Assembly (NCBI GenBank): GCA_910575605.1
Contig: CAJTEW010000015.1
Location: forward strand, 34,537 to 98,536
DNA from: Lachnospiraceae bacterium
GTDB lineage: Bacteria; Bacillota; Clostridia; Lachnospirales; Lachnospiraceae
Length of the DNA stretch: 64,000 bases
Direction: 5' to 3'
This document shows, one piece after another, positions 27,836 to 37,186 of this stretch. The notes below the pieces were generated by a model. That model did no database searches and had not been told where the DNA came from. It was given only the letters and a program-made list of their open reading frames with translations. Each line of letters begins with the position of its first letter. The stretch's first letter is position 1. The position numbers were made by a program, and so were the translations under genes.

Positions 27836-28801
27836 ATGATTAGACTTGGAATCTTAGGCTGTTCAGATATTGCATTCCGGCGATTTATGCCTGCGGCCAG
27901 GAAAATACGAGATATAAAAACGATTGCAGTAGCAGAGGAATATAACAAAGCAAAATTGGACGGCTTTTGTAAAGAATACAACTTAGAAGGCGGAGACAGC
28001 TTTGAAGAATTGATTATGCGGAAAGACATTGACGCAGTGTATGTTCCTTTGCCGCCGGCCCTTCACTATATGTGGGCCAAAAGAGCTTTGGAATGTAATA
28101 AACATGTGTTAGTTGAGAAGCCATCCACAGTTCAATATTCCCAGAGTAAAGAACTTGTAGATTTGGCAGACCAAAAGAAGCTTGCTCTACATGAAAATTA
28201 TATGTTTCAGTATCATTCCCAGATTAGGGAAATTAAGAAAATGCTTTCAGAGGGAATAGTTGGAGATGTCCGTCTTATAAAGGCTAACTTTGGCTTTCCC
28301 AGAAGGAATGAGAATGACTTTAGATATAATAAAGAATTAGGCGGAGGAGCATTGCTTGATGCTGGAGGATATACAGTTAAGCTTGCTATGATAATGCTGG
28401 GGGACACTATAAAGGTAGATATGGCAAAGCTCAACTATCTGCCAGATTTTCATGTTGATATATATGGAAGTGCTGTTTTATCAAATTCACAAGGAACAGT
28501 CTGTCAGATTGGATACGGCATGGACTGCGCTTATCAGTGCAGCCTTGAAATCTGGGGAAGTAAAGGAAGGCTGTATACTAATAGAATATTTACAGCCCCT
28601 GAAGAATACAGGCCGCAAATTATAGTTGAGTCAGGCAGTGAGGTGAGAAATATTGACTTAGAACCTGATTCTCATTTTCAACATTCAATAGAGCAGTTTT
28701 TGAAAGAAATTAAGGAAACTAATCATAGGGAGGAAATGCATAAAGGAATTCTGCTGCAGGCGAAATTAGTAGATGACATCAGAAGACTTGGAGCAAACTA
28801 A
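27836..28801 (+). CDS. Gfo/Idh/MocA-family oxidoreductase, KijD10/TylC1-like NDP-sugar 3-ketoreductase
   Basis: This 321-residue NAD(P)-dependent enzyme starts IRLGILGCSDIAFRRFMPA, which resembles the opening of KijD10-type 3-ketoreductases of 2,6-dideoxysugar pathways. HVLVEKPST holds the catalytic-site Lys. The substrate-domain signature LGGGALLDAGGYTVKL follows. The next gene encodes a 2,3-dehydratase, whose 3,4-diketo product is the substrate of this reductase subgroup. The neighbours thus support the specific call over generic inositol-type dehydrogenases. Confidence 0.88.
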   Translation: MIRLGILGCSDIAFRRFMPAARKIRDIKTIAVAEEYNKAKLDGFCKEYNLEGGDSFEELIMRKDIDAVYVPLPPALHYMWAKRALECNKHVLVEKPSTVQYSQSKELVDLADQKKLALHENYMFQYHSQIREIKKMLSEGIVGDVRLIKANFGFPRRNENDFRYNKELGGGALLDAGGYTVKLAMIMLGDTIKVDMAKLNYLPDFHVDIYGSAVLSNSQGTVCQIGYGMDCAYQCSLEIWGSKGRLYTNRIFTAPEEYRPQIIVESGSEVRNIDLEPDSHFQHSIEQFLKEIKETNHREEMHKGILLQAKLVDDIRRLGAN

Positions 28802-28817
28802 CTCGGGGAGAAGCTTT

Positions 28818-30206
28818 ATGAGTATAGTTTATGAAATAATCAAATCCTGGAAGCATATAGAGGGCAATGTAAATTCCATGAACGATATTATGGAATGGAT
28901 AAATATAAGAAATACAAAGCTGAAAGTAAAAATTGAAAAAGTGAATTTTTCATATGACGGCTTTTGGCATTATGATACTCAAAAAGGATATATAAAAAAT
29001 TCAAACAATAGTTTTTTTCAATTAGCAGGGTATCAGGAAATAGAGGATGATATTATTGTCGAGGAGCAGCCAATTATTATTCAGGATGAGATAGGATATC
29101 TCGGCATTATCTGTAAGATGATAAATGGTGTTTTGAATTTTTTAATGCAGGCGAAAATAGAGCCGGGGAATGTCAATGTAATTCAACTTTCACCTACGAT
29201 ACAGGCAACAAAAAGTAATTTTACAAAAGCACATGGAGGAAGAGAGCCAGCTTATCTTTCGTATTTTGTTAATGCTAAGAAATATACTGTGCTTGTTGAC
29301 CAATTACAGTCAGAACAGGCATCGCGGTTTTATAAGAAGAGGAATCGAAATATTATAATTTTGGTGGAAGATGAGATCGAGGTTTTAGAGGATCACATGT
29401 GGATGACATTGGGACAGATTAAAGAATGCATGAAACAGGATAATCTCGTTAATATGGATACCCGTACGGTCTTGTCGTGTATTCCTTTTAGGGCATCTGA
29501 GCTAGAAGAGGGTGAACTTGAAAAGGTAGAGGGATTATTTAAAGATAAGGCATTGTTTTGTTCTATTTTTAAGGATGTGGATTATCAAAAAATACATAAA
29601 ACTTTTAACATAATCAATGATTATAAAATGTATCGAAGAGAGAAATCAAGACTGCTTCCATTGAAAAGCTTAAAAAATTGGTCCATGACTGATAAAGAGA
29701 TTGTATGCAAAAAGCCATATGACTTTAAGATAGTTTACTGCCATATAGAAATAGAAGGGCGGGAGGTTAAATATTGGGAACAGCCATTAGTTGAAGCATT
29801 AGGAATGGCTATAGTTGGAGTGTTTACCTGCGTTCAGGATGGTATTAGGAAGTATTTAGTTAAAGTTAAACCGGAAATGGGATGCTTTGATACGGCAGAA
29901 TTAGGGCCGACTATTCAACTGGAACCAACAAATGAAAGAAATCTGCTTAACCCTGTAGAAAAATTATTTTTAGAAAACCTGGAGCACAAAAAGGGTATTA
30001 TAAAAGACATTATTTTATCGGAGGAAGGCGGTCGTTTTTATCACGAACAAAATCGGAATCTCATTATAGAGATTATTCCAGATGAGATTTCGGAACTGCC
30101 GGAGGGATTTTACTGGATGGATTTTGCAACTATCAGCAATATGATTCAATTTAACAATTGTATTAATATTCAATTGAGAAATCTAATGGCACTGGTAGAT
30201 TTGTAG
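28818..30206 (+). CDS. NDP-hexose 2,3-dehydratase (EvaA/TylX3 family)
   Basis: This 462-residue enzyme removes the 2-hydroxyl of an NDP-4-keto-6-deoxyhexose, the committed step to 2-deoxy sugars. The protein is an internal duplication, as is typical: half one has VIQLSPTIQATKSN and SRFYKKRNRNIIIL, half two has AELGPTIQLEPTN and GRFYHEQNRNLIIE. I chose ATG 28818, which follows GGGGAGAAGC; the frame opens at 28773 inside the previous gene. The 4,6-dehydratase that would supply its substrate is not in the window. Such enzymes are best known from antibiotic sugar pathways, and finding one in a clostridial glycan cluster is uncommon. Confidence 0.92.
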   Translation: MSIVYEIIKSWKHIEGNVNSMNDIMEWINIRNTKLKVKIEKVNFSYDGFWHYDTQKGYIKNSNNSFFQLAGYQEIEDDIIVEEQPIIIQDEIGYLGIICKMINGVLNFLMQAKIEPGNVNVIQLSPTIQATKSNFTKAHGGREPAYLSYFVNAKKYTVLVDQLQSEQASRFYKKRNRNIIILVEDEIEVLEDHMWMTLGQIKECMKQDNLVNMDTRTVLSCIPFRASELEEGELEKVEGLFKDKALFCSIFKDVDYQKIHKTFNIINDYKMYRREKSRLLPLKSLKNWSMTDKEIVCKKPYDFKIVYCHIEIEGREVKYWEQPLVEALGMAIVGVFTCVQDGIRKYLVKVKPEMGCFDTAELGPTIQLEPTNERNLLNPVEKLFLENLEHKKGIIKDIILSEEGGRFYHEQNRNLIIEIIPDEISELPEGFYWMDFATISNMIQFNNCINIQLRNLMALVDL

Positions 30207-30254
30207 ATAAAAAGTATAGACTGTGAAGAATGAAGAAAAGTTATGAGGTGCGGG

Positions 30255-31343
30255 ATGAAAAACAAGTGGAATCAGACAGAAATTATAATTTTCGGAGTGG
30301 GAGATATTGGAACGGACCTCTGTAAAAGAATTTTAGAAATTGACGCAGCATCCTTGAAGTGCCTCTGCGATAACAATCCTGAGAAGCAGGGACGGTTCTT
30401 GAATGGAGTTCCTGTTGTGTCTCCGGCAGAGGCGGCACTTACATATCCTAGAGGGTTTTTCCTGATTACATTATACAACCATACAGATGAGGTTAGAAAA
30501 CAGCTATTGTCTTTGGGAATCCCAGAAGAGCAGATAGAAGTTTTTACAAAAGAGGATTATATAAATGATACAGACAGAAAAAAGCAGGAGGAAAAAAAAG
30601 TTCAATATCAAAAGTGGTGTGAAGAGCATAATTCGAGGAATATAGAATTAAAAAACAAATATGCAGGCAAACGCTGCTTCATTATTGGGACCGGAGGAAG
30701 CCTTACGAAGGAGGACCTGGAAAGGCTCAAAGGTGAATATACTTTCGGATGTAATAGGCTTTATAAGATGTTTCCGGAGATTAACTGGAGACCAACATTT
30801 TATTGTTTTTATGATGCACAGAGAATCCGAATGTTAAAAGAGGATCTTCCATATATTTTGGATAATTGTGGTTACCTGTTTACTTCTGCAGGTATAAAGG
30901 GTGAACTGGATGAAAGTCTGATAGAAAACGCTAAAGTATACTTTGTGCATGTGGAAAAAGAAAAATATTTTCCTAAGCTTCCACAGTTTTCAGAAGACAT
31001 TACTACTTGTGTTTATGATGGACAGACGGTTTTATATATGGCCGCGCAGATCGCCATATATTTAGGGTTTACAGAAATCTATTATCTGGGAGCGGATAAT
31101 CATTATTCTGTAGAATTAAATTTAGATGGCAGTGTAAGATACGATTCGTCTGTGAAGGATTATCCAGATGCTATTGGAGGTATGGAGCTTGCCTCTTCCG
31201 TTATTCCTCAGATGGAACTGACGACAATGTCCTTTGAAGCTGTAAAAAAATATGCCAGCGCACATGGAATTAAGGTGCAAAATGCTACAAGGGGCGGCTG
31301 TCTGGAAGTATTTGAGAGAGTATCGTATGACGAATTGTTTTAA
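30255..31343 (+). CDS. Rossmann-domain protein with MptE-like/DUF115 C-terminal domain
   Basis: This 362-residue protein has two parts. Residues 8-110 form a small Rossmann-like domain (IIIFGVGDIGTDLCKRIL), a type repeated in several proteins of this cluster. Residues about 135-362 resemble the DUF115/6-hydroxymethylpterin pyrophosphokinase MptE-like domain (GKRCFIIGTGGSLTKEDL, GCNRLYKMFPEINWRPTFYCFYD, EIYYLGADNHYS). Proteins with this domain occur in surface-glycan loci, including flagellin glycosylation, where some act as transferases. The exact reaction is unknown. Start ATG 30255 has GAGG 6 nt upstream. Confidence 0.78.
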   Translation: MKNKWNQTEIIIFGVGDIGTDLCKRILEIDAASLKCLCDNNPEKQGRFLNGVPVVSPAEAALTYPRGFFLITLYNHTDEVRKQLLSLGIPEEQIEVFTKEDYINDTDRKKQEEKKVQYQKWCEEHNSRNIELKNKYAGKRCFIIGTGGSLTKEDLERLKGEYTFGCNRLYKMFPEINWRPTFYCFYDAQRIRMLKEDLPYILDNCGYLFTSAGIKGELDESLIENAKVYFVHVEKEKYFPKLPQFSEDITTCVYDGQTVLYMAAQIAIYLGFTEIYYLGADNHYSVELNLDGSVRYDSSVKDYPDAIGGMELASSVIPQMELTTMSFEAVKKYASAHGIKVQNATRGGCLEVFERVSYDELF

Positions 31344-31358
31344 GGAGTTTATAGTGAT

Positions 31359-31997
31359 ATGAAAATAGTTTCAGTTGTTCCAATAAAACTTAATAATGAA
31401 AGGCTGCCAGGGAAAAATACAAAAGAGCTTGGGGGAAGACCCTTAATACAATATATTCTTGACACACTTTTACAAGAAGAAAGGATTAACGACAGATACG
31501 TATATTGTAGTGACAAAAGAATTAAGGACTTTCTTCCGGAAGGCATAGAGTTTCTTGAAAGACCTTCGGTCCTGGATGAGTCTGCCGCGAATTTTACACA
31601 GATATTTGATTGTTTTTGTAAAGCAGTTTGGGCAGATATATATGTATATTCCCATGCTACGGCTCCTTTTATAACAAACCAGGCGTTGTCAGATTGTATA
31701 AATGCCGTGCTGTCAGAAAAATATGATTCTGCATTTACTGCTGTTAGAATTCAGGATTTCCTTTGGCAGGATGGACGTCCGCTTAATTTTGATGCAGAGA
31801 ATATACCAAGAAGCCAGGATTTAAAACCGATTTACAGAGAAAGCTCAGGAATTTATGTATATCGAAGAGAGGTCTTTGAAAAAATGAGAAGAAGAATAGG
31901 AAAAAAACCCTATATTTGCGAAATAGGATACAGGGAATCAGTAGATATAAATGAACCAGCCGATTTTGAACTTGCAGAGTGGCTGATTAATATGTGA
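31359..31997 (+). CDS. Acylneuraminate cytidylyltransferase-like (NeuA/KdsB family) enzyme
   Basis: This 212-residue enzyme carries VVPIKLNNERLPGKNTKEL, the nucleotide-binding signature of CMP-sugar synthetases, then YVYSHATAPFIT and a C-terminal ESVDINEPADFELAEWL. It is expected to activate an acidic keto-sugar with CTP. Its stop codon region overlaps the start of the aldolase gene by 4 bp, so the two likely act in one pathway. A NeuB-like synthase lies 13 kb downstream in the same operon. Confidence 0.88.
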   Translation: MKIVSVVPIKLNNERLPGKNTKELGGRPLIQYILDTLLQEERINDRYVYCSDKRIKDFLPEGIEFLERPSVLDESAANFTQIFDCFCKAVWADIYVYSHATAPFITNQALSDCINAVLSEKYDSAFTAVRIQDFLWQDGRPLNFDAENIPRSQDLKPIYRESSGIYVYRREVFEKMRRRIGKKPYICEIGYRESVDINEPADFELAEWLINM

Positions 31998-33019
31998 GGA
32001 ACCAACAGATGGATAGATGCAGTATTTTAGATTGTACATTGCGGGACGGAGGATATATAACAGACTGGTATTTTGGAGAGGATACCATTCGTAATGTTAT
32101 TAAGGGCCTGTCTTTAGCAAATTTGGATTATGTGGAATGTGGATATTTAAATCCTTCAGAGACAAAGAAAGGTATGGCAGTTTTTCATGATATTGAAATG
32201 ATAGGAGACTATTTTCCAAATATCAATAAAAAGCCGTTTATGCTTGCAATGGCAGATTGTGCGCAGATTTTGCCGGAACAGATTACACCTTATACAGGGA
32301 AATCAATAGAAGGAATTCGTGTTGTGTTTTATAAGCATCAGATCAAGGAAGCTCTGGAACTTTGCAGAAGTGTAAAAAAGCAGGGATATAAACTATTTGT
32401 ACAGCCTATGGTAACTATTGATTATTCCTATAAGGAATATGGAGAACTTATTGATAGAATAAGAGAGCTGGAGCCATATGGTGTTTCTATTGTAGACAGC
32501 TTTGGATATATGGATAAAAAAGATTTTCAAGATTATTTTAAACTTTTAGACGATAAGCTCGAGAGGAATACAGCAATTGGGTTTCATTCTCATAATAACA
32601 TGCAGCTTGCATTTATTACTGCACAGGATGTACTGGATTATAAAACAGAAAGACAGATTGTGATAGATGCGTCTCTTTTAGGAATGGGGCGGGGAGCTGG
32701 TAATTTAAATACAGAGCTGATTACAAATTATTATAACCGGTTATTAGGTACTAAATACGACATCCGTAAAATTATGGAGGTCATCAGCAGTGAAATAATG
32801 CCGATTGCAAAAAAGCATACATGGGGATATTCGCCGTATTTGTTTTTAACAGGAATATACCACTGTCATCCCAATTTTGCATGCTATTTGTTAGAAAATC
32901 ATGAGGTTACAGTAGAAGAATTTGAGGAATTTGTGAAATTTATTCCGAGAGAAATGTTGACAAAATGCAGAAGGCCCTATGTAGAAAGGCTATACGAAGA
33001 ATTCAGTAGAAGAAGTTGA
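31994..33019 (+). CDS. DRE-TIM-family aldolase (HMG-CoA lyase/4-hydroxy-2-oxovalerate aldolase-like)
   Basis: This 341-residue TIM-barrel metalloenzyme shows LDCTLRDGGYITDW, whose Arg-Asp serve metal and keto-acid binding, and GFHSHNNMQLAF with the metal-binding HxH. MGRGAGNLNTELI is the late barrel motif. The family makes or breaks C-C bonds next to an alpha-keto acid. Its 4-bp overlap with a CMP-sugar-synthetase-like gene suggests that it forms the carbon skeleton of an acidic sugar by a route different from NeuB or KdsA. The precise substrate is not predictable. Confidence 0.88.
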   Translation: MRNQQMDRCSILDCTLRDGGYITDWYFGEDTIRNVIKGLSLANLDYVECGYLNPSETKKGMAVFHDIEMIGDYFPNINKKPFMLAMADCAQILPEQITPYTGKSIEGIRVVFYKHQIKEALELCRSVKKQGYKLFVQPMVTIDYSYKEYGELIDRIRELEPYGVSIVDSFGYMDKKDFQDYFKLLDDKLERNTAIGFHSHNNMQLAFITAQDVLDYKTERQIVIDASLLGMGRGAGNLNTELITNYYNRLLGTKYDIRKIMEVISSEIMPIAKKHTWGYSPYLFLTGIYHCHPNFACYLLENHEVTVEEFEEFVKFIPREMLTKCRRPYVERLYEEFSRRS

Positions 33020-33094
33020 TTATGCGGGGCTATATAACATATAGACAGGGCAAAGTGTTATCCGGTGATTTTATAAATAGTGAGGTTAAAGAAT

Positions 33095-34255
33095 ATGAAA
33101 GTAATTTTGTATGGGCTTGGAAAAGGCTTAGAATATGTTGAAAGTAATTTAAAGGAAGCGCATGAAATTATAGGTTATTCAGATTCTTTTGCGACAATCA
33201 AAGTATTCAAGGGTAAACCGTTTTATATGTTAGAACAATTGCCAGAGATCAGCTTTGACTATTTGATTATTACAGTTAAAAACCGGAAGGAAAGCTGGAA
33301 AATATACGAATTGTTGTCAAATGGTCCTTATAAAATTGCAATGGCAAAAGTAATTCCTTTTTATGTTTATGCAAAGAGTGAATATTGGGATATCTGTATG
33401 AACAAAGCAGACATTAAACAGGCAGAAGGATTGATTATGGGAACCTCTTATGCCCGAAATGGATTTTTGACAAATTATTTAAGTGTACCATTCATTAATC
33501 TGGGAGTTCCCAGCCAAGATTTATTCAGTGAACTTGAGACATTCAAAGCGATTATAGCCAAATATGGAAATAAGCTTCAAAAGTTAAAATATATTGTTAT
33601 CGATATGTTTGACTATTACTACTTTAATTACGATGCTTCGCTTTGCAAAGTTTTTTTCTCATATTTGGGATATGGCGGAATTATAAGAAAACATCATTAT
33701 GATTATAATGCATGGTATAAAAATGAGTTTGAAAAGGAATTGCTTATACAATTGGGTATAAAAAGAGACAGAGACATAACAAATATTCTGGATGAGTTGT
33801 TTGAAGAGCATGCTGCTCTGGATTTTGAAGTCCTGGCTGGTGAAAGATGGAAATACATAAATGGGGATGTGCCATTACCGATAGGACATTTTATGGCACA
33901 TATTATTAATAAAAAAGATGAAGGTGTTATAGCAAATAATAGAAGATACCTAGAAGAATTATTAGAAGTAATCCATAATTTTAATCCTGATATTAAGATT
34001 GTTTTGGTACTGATGCCTAAATATATTTCTCTGGAGAAAACAAAGGAAATAACGTTGGGACAATGGAAAGATGATTTTGACAAAATAATAGAAGAGATTT
34101 GCAAAAGAGAAAATGTTTACTTTAAAAATTATAAATTTTGTACGGGCATCTATGATAATAATCATTTTTGGTACGATATTGATCATTTAAATACTGCAGG
34201 GGCACGCTGTCTGACTTCTATCTTTGATGAAGACATGAAGAAGGAGCTTTATTAA
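33095..34255 (+). CDS. Rossmann domain fused to SGNH-hydrolase-like domain
   Basis: This 386-residue protein starts with KVILYGLGKGLEYVESNL, a small Rossmann-like module (residues 1-90). A second domain follows, with GLIMGTSYARNGFLTNYLS as a possible block I with Ser, and a late YDIDHLNTAGARCL as a possible Asp-x-x-His block V, the arrangement of SGNH/GDSL esterases and acyltransferases. An O-acetyl transfer or removal role on the glycan is plausible. ATG 33095 has TGAGG 9 nt upstream; a GTG at 33080 is less likely. Confidence 0.68.
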   Translation: MKVILYGLGKGLEYVESNLKEAHEIIGYSDSFATIKVFKGKPFYMLEQLPEISFDYLIITVKNRKESWKIYELLSNGPYKIAMAKVIPFYVYAKSEYWDICMNKADIKQAEGLIMGTSYARNGFLTNYLSVPFINLGVPSQDLFSELETFKAIIAKYGNKLQKLKYIVIDMFDYYYFNYDASLCKVFFSYLGYGGIIRKHHYDYNAWYKNEFEKELLIQLGIKRDRDITNILDELFEEHAALDFEVLAGERWKYINGDVPLPIGHFMAHIINKKDEGVIANNRRYLEELLEVIHNFNPDIKIVLVLMPKYISLEKTKEITLGQWKDDFDKIIEEICKRENVYFKNYKFCTGIYDNNHFWYDIDHLNTAGARCLTSIFDEDMKKELY

Positions 34256-34259
34256 AAAA

Positions 34260-35246
34260 ATGGAAAATGAAACTATATTGGTTACAATTGGTATGCTGAC
34301 ATACAATCAGGTAAAGTATGTTCGTCAGGCATTAGATAGTATTATTATGCAAAAGGTAAATTTTTTGTATGAAGTTATTATTGGCGATGATCATTCTACA
34401 GATGGTACACAAGATATTCTGAAGGAATATGCAGATAAATATCCCAATATTTTCCGCTTAGTTTTAAGAGAAGAGAACATAGGAACTACACGAAATAATT
34501 ACGATTTAAAATATCGTGCGAAAGGTAAATACTTTGCATGCCTTGAAGGAGACGATTATTGGATAGATGAAAACAAGTTACAGATTCAGGTAGACTATTT
34601 GGAAAATCATCCAGAGTATATTGCTTGTGTACATAAATGTCTTTTTGTAGATGGCTGCAGTCAAAAACTAAAAAATCAACCAATTAATGGTTACTATTGT
34701 AATAAGGAAATTTTCACTTTAAATGACTTTGAAAGGGGAGAGCTGCCTGGACAAACAGCGACATTAATGTACCGTAATATTTTTCTTGATACTACAAAAG
34801 ATTTTTCTGTTTTGTATAAGGCAAACAAAAAAATAGGGGATAAAACAATTGTTTTATTACTTTTGAGCTATGGAAAAATTTATAATATTGACAGGGTTAT
34901 GAGCTGCTATCGATATGTTATTTCTGCTGACGGAACGAACACTTCTTCAGAATTTATTGGAAGAAATAATCGAGACGAACTGATGGAATATTTGATTACA
35001 TTAGAAAAATTTGCTAAAGAGACATTACATATTTCTTTAGATATGAGTTACAAAAAGAAGAATTATTTTGTTGCAGCTGTAACAGTATGGTTCAGGAATC
35101 GTTCAGCTGAAAATGCTGAGGTTGTAAGAAAGATGATAAAGCTTAGTGGAAACTCTTTAGAATATAAAATTTTAAAATATAGGGTAATTATTTTTAAATG
35201 GATAGGATGGAATATATTAAAAAAAGATGTAAGGATAAAGGTATAG
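34260..35246 (+). CDS. Family 2 glycosyltransferase
   Basis: This 328-residue GT-A enzyme has the opening VTIGMLTYNQVKYVRQALDSI, the nucleotide-binding YEVIIGDDHSTDGTQDILKEY, and FACLEGDDYWID (metal-binding DxD equivalent). It resembles GT2 enzymes of O-antigen and capsule clusters. No transmembrane helix is evident. It starts 4 bp after the preceding stop, within a continuous operon. The sugar donor is unknown. Confidence 0.93.
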   Translation: MENETILVTIGMLTYNQVKYVRQALDSIIMQKVNFLYEVIIGDDHSTDGTQDILKEYADKYPNIFRLVLREENIGTTRNNYDLKYRAKGKYFACLEGDDYWIDENKLQIQVDYLENHPEYIACVHKCLFVDGCSQKLKNQPINGYYCNKEIFTLNDFERGELPGQTATLMYRNIFLDTTKDFSVLYKANKKIGDKTIVLLLLSYGKIYNIDRVMSCYRYVISADGTNTSSEFIGRNNRDELMEYLITLEKFAKETLHISLDMSYKKKNYFVAAVTVWFRNRSAENAEVVRKMIKLSGNSLEYKILKYRVIIFKWIGWNILKKDVRIKV

Positions 35247-35264
35247 TCCTTACAAGGAGGTAAT

Positions 35265-37184
35265 ATGGGATTAAGCTATTTTTTGTTTCCATTTGAGAAG
35301 GTAGAAAAAGAATCCAAAGTAATAATATATGGTGCAGGCGAAGCTGGGCAATGCTATTGGGATCAAATTAAACTGTCAGATTATTGTACATGTGAGACAA
35401 TGATTGACATCAATTATAAGAAATTTAGGGAGATGGATTTGCCGGTATATGGCTTAGAGTATCTTAAGACATTAGTATTCGATTATATTATAGTGGCAAT
35501 AGAGGATAGTGTTGTTGCAGAAAAAGCGGCAGGGAATCTTTTGAAGCAAGGCGTTGATGAAAAAAAAATTATTATATCTAGCGACAGAAGATTATTGCCG
35601 CAAATCTGTTGGTATAGTTTGAAATATATGTTGTCTTCTCCGAAAAATACGAAGAAAGTGCTATCAGAATTTTATGAAAGAGGAGAGGGCGGGCTGCTGT
35701 TTTATAAACACATTCAAAGAGAATTACGAGAAACATTGACAGAAAATTATGCCGAGTATTATGAATATATAAAAAAATACCTTGATTATGATACATCTTT
35801 AAGAAGAAAAATTTTGCTTCTTAGATTAATATATGGAACTAGTTTATTTGATAGTTATTTCTTTAAAAAGATGATACAAATGGTAAATCATTTAGACGAT
35901 ACAGAGACAGCATCCTGGTTTCTGTGGGATATTTCAACAATGGAATTATATAATTCAAAGTTAAGATATATAGAATATTATCAGGACAAAAGAAATTTGA
36001 ATACTAGTATTGTAGAAAGAATATTTGATAAATATAAATATGAAAAAGTTTATTGCCAGAAAAGGACATCTATAAATAAGGTTGCAATTGTTGTATATAC
36101 AATGAGAGATATTACAGATGCCCATGTACAGCTAGTAATATCGTATGCAAATGAAATGGTAAAACAAGGAAAAGAGGTTGCGGTACTGTTTACAGATTTA
36201 CTTAATTACTCATATGGAGACTGCTTTATTCGGCCGATCTATGCGTTTAAAATGAATTCTAAGAACAAAAAGGACTCTTTTATAGCTGCAACAAATGATA
36301 ATGTTAAAGCAATTTGTATTGATGGTGAGACAATAACAGAGAGAGTAAATGACTTTATGATTAAACTTGCTGAATATGCACCAGGCATAATTTTTGATAT
36401 GTCAAGTGAATATTCTTATCTTTCTCCTTTATTTAGTAAATATTTTCCTACCGTATGTATTTCGATGAGAGGATACTGTACCAGCTCTTCTTTTCATAAA
36501 TTTATTTCCAGAGATAAAGAGTTATGTGTAAAAGAAAATCTGAGATTTCCTTTTTGTAAAGAGAGAGAAATTGAAGAGGTTTTGATATGTAATGAATTCC
36601 CAATAGAAAAAAGGGTGCATAGTCGTTCAGAATACGGGTTGAAAAAAAATGATTTTGTATTGGTTACAGTTGGAAGCAGATTAGGAACTGAGATAACATT
36701 GGAAATGGCAGAAGAGATTTGTGGGGTGCTAAGAGAGTATAAAAATATAAAATGGCTAGTAGTCGGTGTGTCTTATGTAGATTCACTTAACTATATGAAT
36801 GCAGATTTAGTAGAGAAAAAACAAATAATTATAGCAGGACATGAGCCAGACTTAATGGGTTTATATAAAATATGCAATGTATATGTGAACCCAATCAGAA
36901 TGGGAGGGGGCTTAAGTATTGCATGGGCTATGAGGCAGGGACTGCCTGTTGCAATTTTAGATGTTCCAGCTGATATTGTTCCACGTATTGGCAGGGAAAA
37001 TTTAATTAAGGGAGGCTATAAAGAAATGTCAGAGTATTTAAAAAGACTTTACTTGAATCCTGAGATTACAGAAAAAATAGGAAGGCAGATGGCAGAAAAA
37101 ACGCGAATATCAAGTAAAGAGGAGAGCGTAAAAAATATTTTGCGAATCGGTGACGATCTGTACAGAACAATGATTGAGGAGTAA
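35265..37184 (+). CDS. Family 4-type glycosyltransferase with N-terminal Rossmann module
   Basis: This 639-residue protein begins with a small Rossmann-like module (KVIIYGAGEAGQCYWDQI, residues about 18-115) and a helical linker. A GT-B glycosyltransferase covers about 265-639. The C-terminal donor domain shows FVLVTVGSRLGTEITLEMA, IIIAGHEPDLMGLYKICNVYVNP and GGGLSIAWAMRQGLPVAILD, the GT4 pattern. AAGGAGG precedes the ATG. The fused module may bind or modify a nucleotide sugar, but this is not established. Confidence 0.85.
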   Translation: MGLSYFLFPFEKVEKESKVIIYGAGEAGQCYWDQIKLSDYCTCETMIDINYKKFREMDLPVYGLEYLKTLVFDYIIVAIEDSVVAEKAAGNLLKQGVDEKKIIISSDRRLLPQICWYSLKYMLSSPKNTKKVLSEFYERGEGGLLFYKHIQRELRETLTENYAEYYEYIKKYLDYDTSLRRKILLLRLIYGTSLFDSYFFKKMIQMVNHLDDTETASWFLWDISTMELYNSKLRYIEYYQDKRNLNTSIVERIFDKYKYEKVYCQKRTSINKVAIVVYTMRDITDAHVQLVISYANEMVKQGKEVAVLFTDLLNYSYGDCFIRPIYAFKMNSKNKKDSFIAATNDNVKAICIDGETITERVNDFMIKLAEYAPGIIFDMSSEYSYLSPLFSKYFPTVCISMRGYCTSSSFHKFISRDKELCVKENLRFPFCKEREIEEVLICNEFPIEKRVHSRSEYGLKKNDFVLVTVGSRLGTEITLEMAEEICGVLREYKNIKWLVVGVSYVDSLNYMNADLVEKKQIIIAGHEPDLMGLYKICNVYVNPIRMGGGLSIAWAMRQGLPVAILDVPADIVPRIGRENLIKGGYKEMSEYLKRLYLNPEITEKIGRQMAEKTRISSKEESVKNILRIGDDLYRTMIEE

Positions 37185-37186
37185 TT

